Assembly: GCA_903862805.1 (NCBI GenBank)
Contig: CAIOZP010000711.1
Location: forward strand, 1 to 6,362
Origin: an uncultured Fibrobacterota bacterium
GTDB taxonomy: Bacteria > Fibrobacterota > Chitinivibrionia > Chitinivibrionales > CAIOZP01
Direction: 5' to 3'
Length of the DNA stretch: 6,362 nt
Position numbers and translations under genes: made by a program. Below, piece by piece: positions 6,012-6,362 of the stretch; within the stretch, counting starts at the first letter, position 1; every line of letters starts with the position of its first letter. The notes below the pieces were generated by a model, which had not been told where the DNA came from, searched no databases, and was given only the letters and a program-made list of their open reading frames with translations.

Positions 6012-6362
6012 TCAGGAAGGATCTGAAACCACAGAACTGCTCGTCAGCTGACCACATGCACCATCGATATCGCGGCCACGGCTCTTTCGTACAGTCACTG
6101 TAATCCCCGCATCAGACAAAATCCGGCCGAGCCGGTCGGCGGCGACATCACCATCTTTTGCAATTCCCGTTTTGTCAAAGGGATTTAGCGGGATGAGATT
6201 GATCTTGCAAGGAAATCCGCGCAGGTAACTTATGAGCGCGGCCGCAGCAGCCGGCGAATCGTTCTCGTCTTCGATTACTACATATTCAAATGTGAGATCG
6301 GCCTTTGTTTCCGCCTGAAAATCTTTCGCCGCTCTCACAAGCTCGGAAATCGGCCAGCGACG
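6012..6362 (-). CDS. rlmN: RlmN, 23S rRNA (adenine-2503-C2)/tRNA methyltransferase, C-terminal fragment
   Basis: Only the last 116 codons are present; the 5' part lies beyond the right edge. The frame is open to the edge, beginning RRWPISELVRAAKDF. RlmN is a radical SAM enzyme that methylates C2 of A2503 in 23S rRNA and A37 of some tRNAs. Its C-terminal signatures are clear: LTFEYVVIEDENDS, then LRGFPCKINLIPLNPFDKTG, then ITVTVRKSRGRDIDGACGQL. The Cys in GACGQL corresponds to the C-terminal cysteine that is methylated during catalysis in E. coli RlmN. The CxxxCxxC cluster motif is outside the window. Cfr, a related resistance methyltransferase that modifies C8, is an alternative, but the sequence reads as ordinary RlmN. 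The stop is TGA. The PAS kinase follows in the same direction after 88 bp. Confidence 0.9.
   Translation of the reverse strand, partial: RRWPISELVRAAKDFQAETKADLTFEYVVIEDENDSPAAAAALISYLRGFPCKINLIPLNPFDKTGIAKDGDVAADRLGRILSDAGITVTVRKSRGRDIDGACGQLTSSSVVSDPS

Overview
The window carries four protein-coding genes, no RNA genes and no mobile elements or CRISPR, and is almost entirely coding. IspH (MEP isoprenoid route), RlmN and two large hybrid histidine kinases mark it as chromosomal DNA of a free-living bacterium. Base composition is moderate, roughly balanced between GC and AT by eye. I cannot assign a phylum. The unusual ispH-ubiA fusion and the two hybrid kinases would suit a poorly sampled Gram-negative-type lineage, but that is inference.

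Layout. Positions 1-80 are a short leader with a terminator-like hairpin (22-40) and a pyrimidine-rich tract. On the plus strand, 81-1859 encodes a 592-residue fusion of IspH (4-hydroxy-3-methylbut-2-enyl diphosphate reductase) to a C-terminal membrane domain of the UbiA prenyltransferase superfamily. It converges, with only 17 bp between stop codons, on a minus-strand cluster. Read in the direction of transcription, that cluster is the 3' end of rlmN (6362-6012, cut by the window edge), a soluble PAS hybrid histidine kinase (5923-4265), and a 7TM-type membrane hybrid histidine kinase with two receiver domains (4231-1877).

How they fit together. The two kinases are probably co-transcribed from a good sigma70-like promoter at 5966-5994, just downstream of rlmN. 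Together they offer a cytoplasmic PAS input, a membrane 7TM input and three receiver domains, one of them degenerate. No HPt protein, DNA-binding regulator or other output domain is present, so the end of the relay must lie elsewhere. The fusion protein joins the last step of C5 isoprenoid precursor synthesis to a prenyl-transfer-type membrane domain. No functional link between it and the kinases is evident beyond adjacency.

Most worth checking are the IspH-UbiA fusion with its altered first Asp-rich motif, and the 33-nt junction between the two kinases. There a perfect 7-bp hairpin separates a Shine-Dalgarno-like sequence, overlapping the upstream stop, from the downstream ATG. This looks like a split ribosome-binding site, and the two kinases also lie in the same reading frame.
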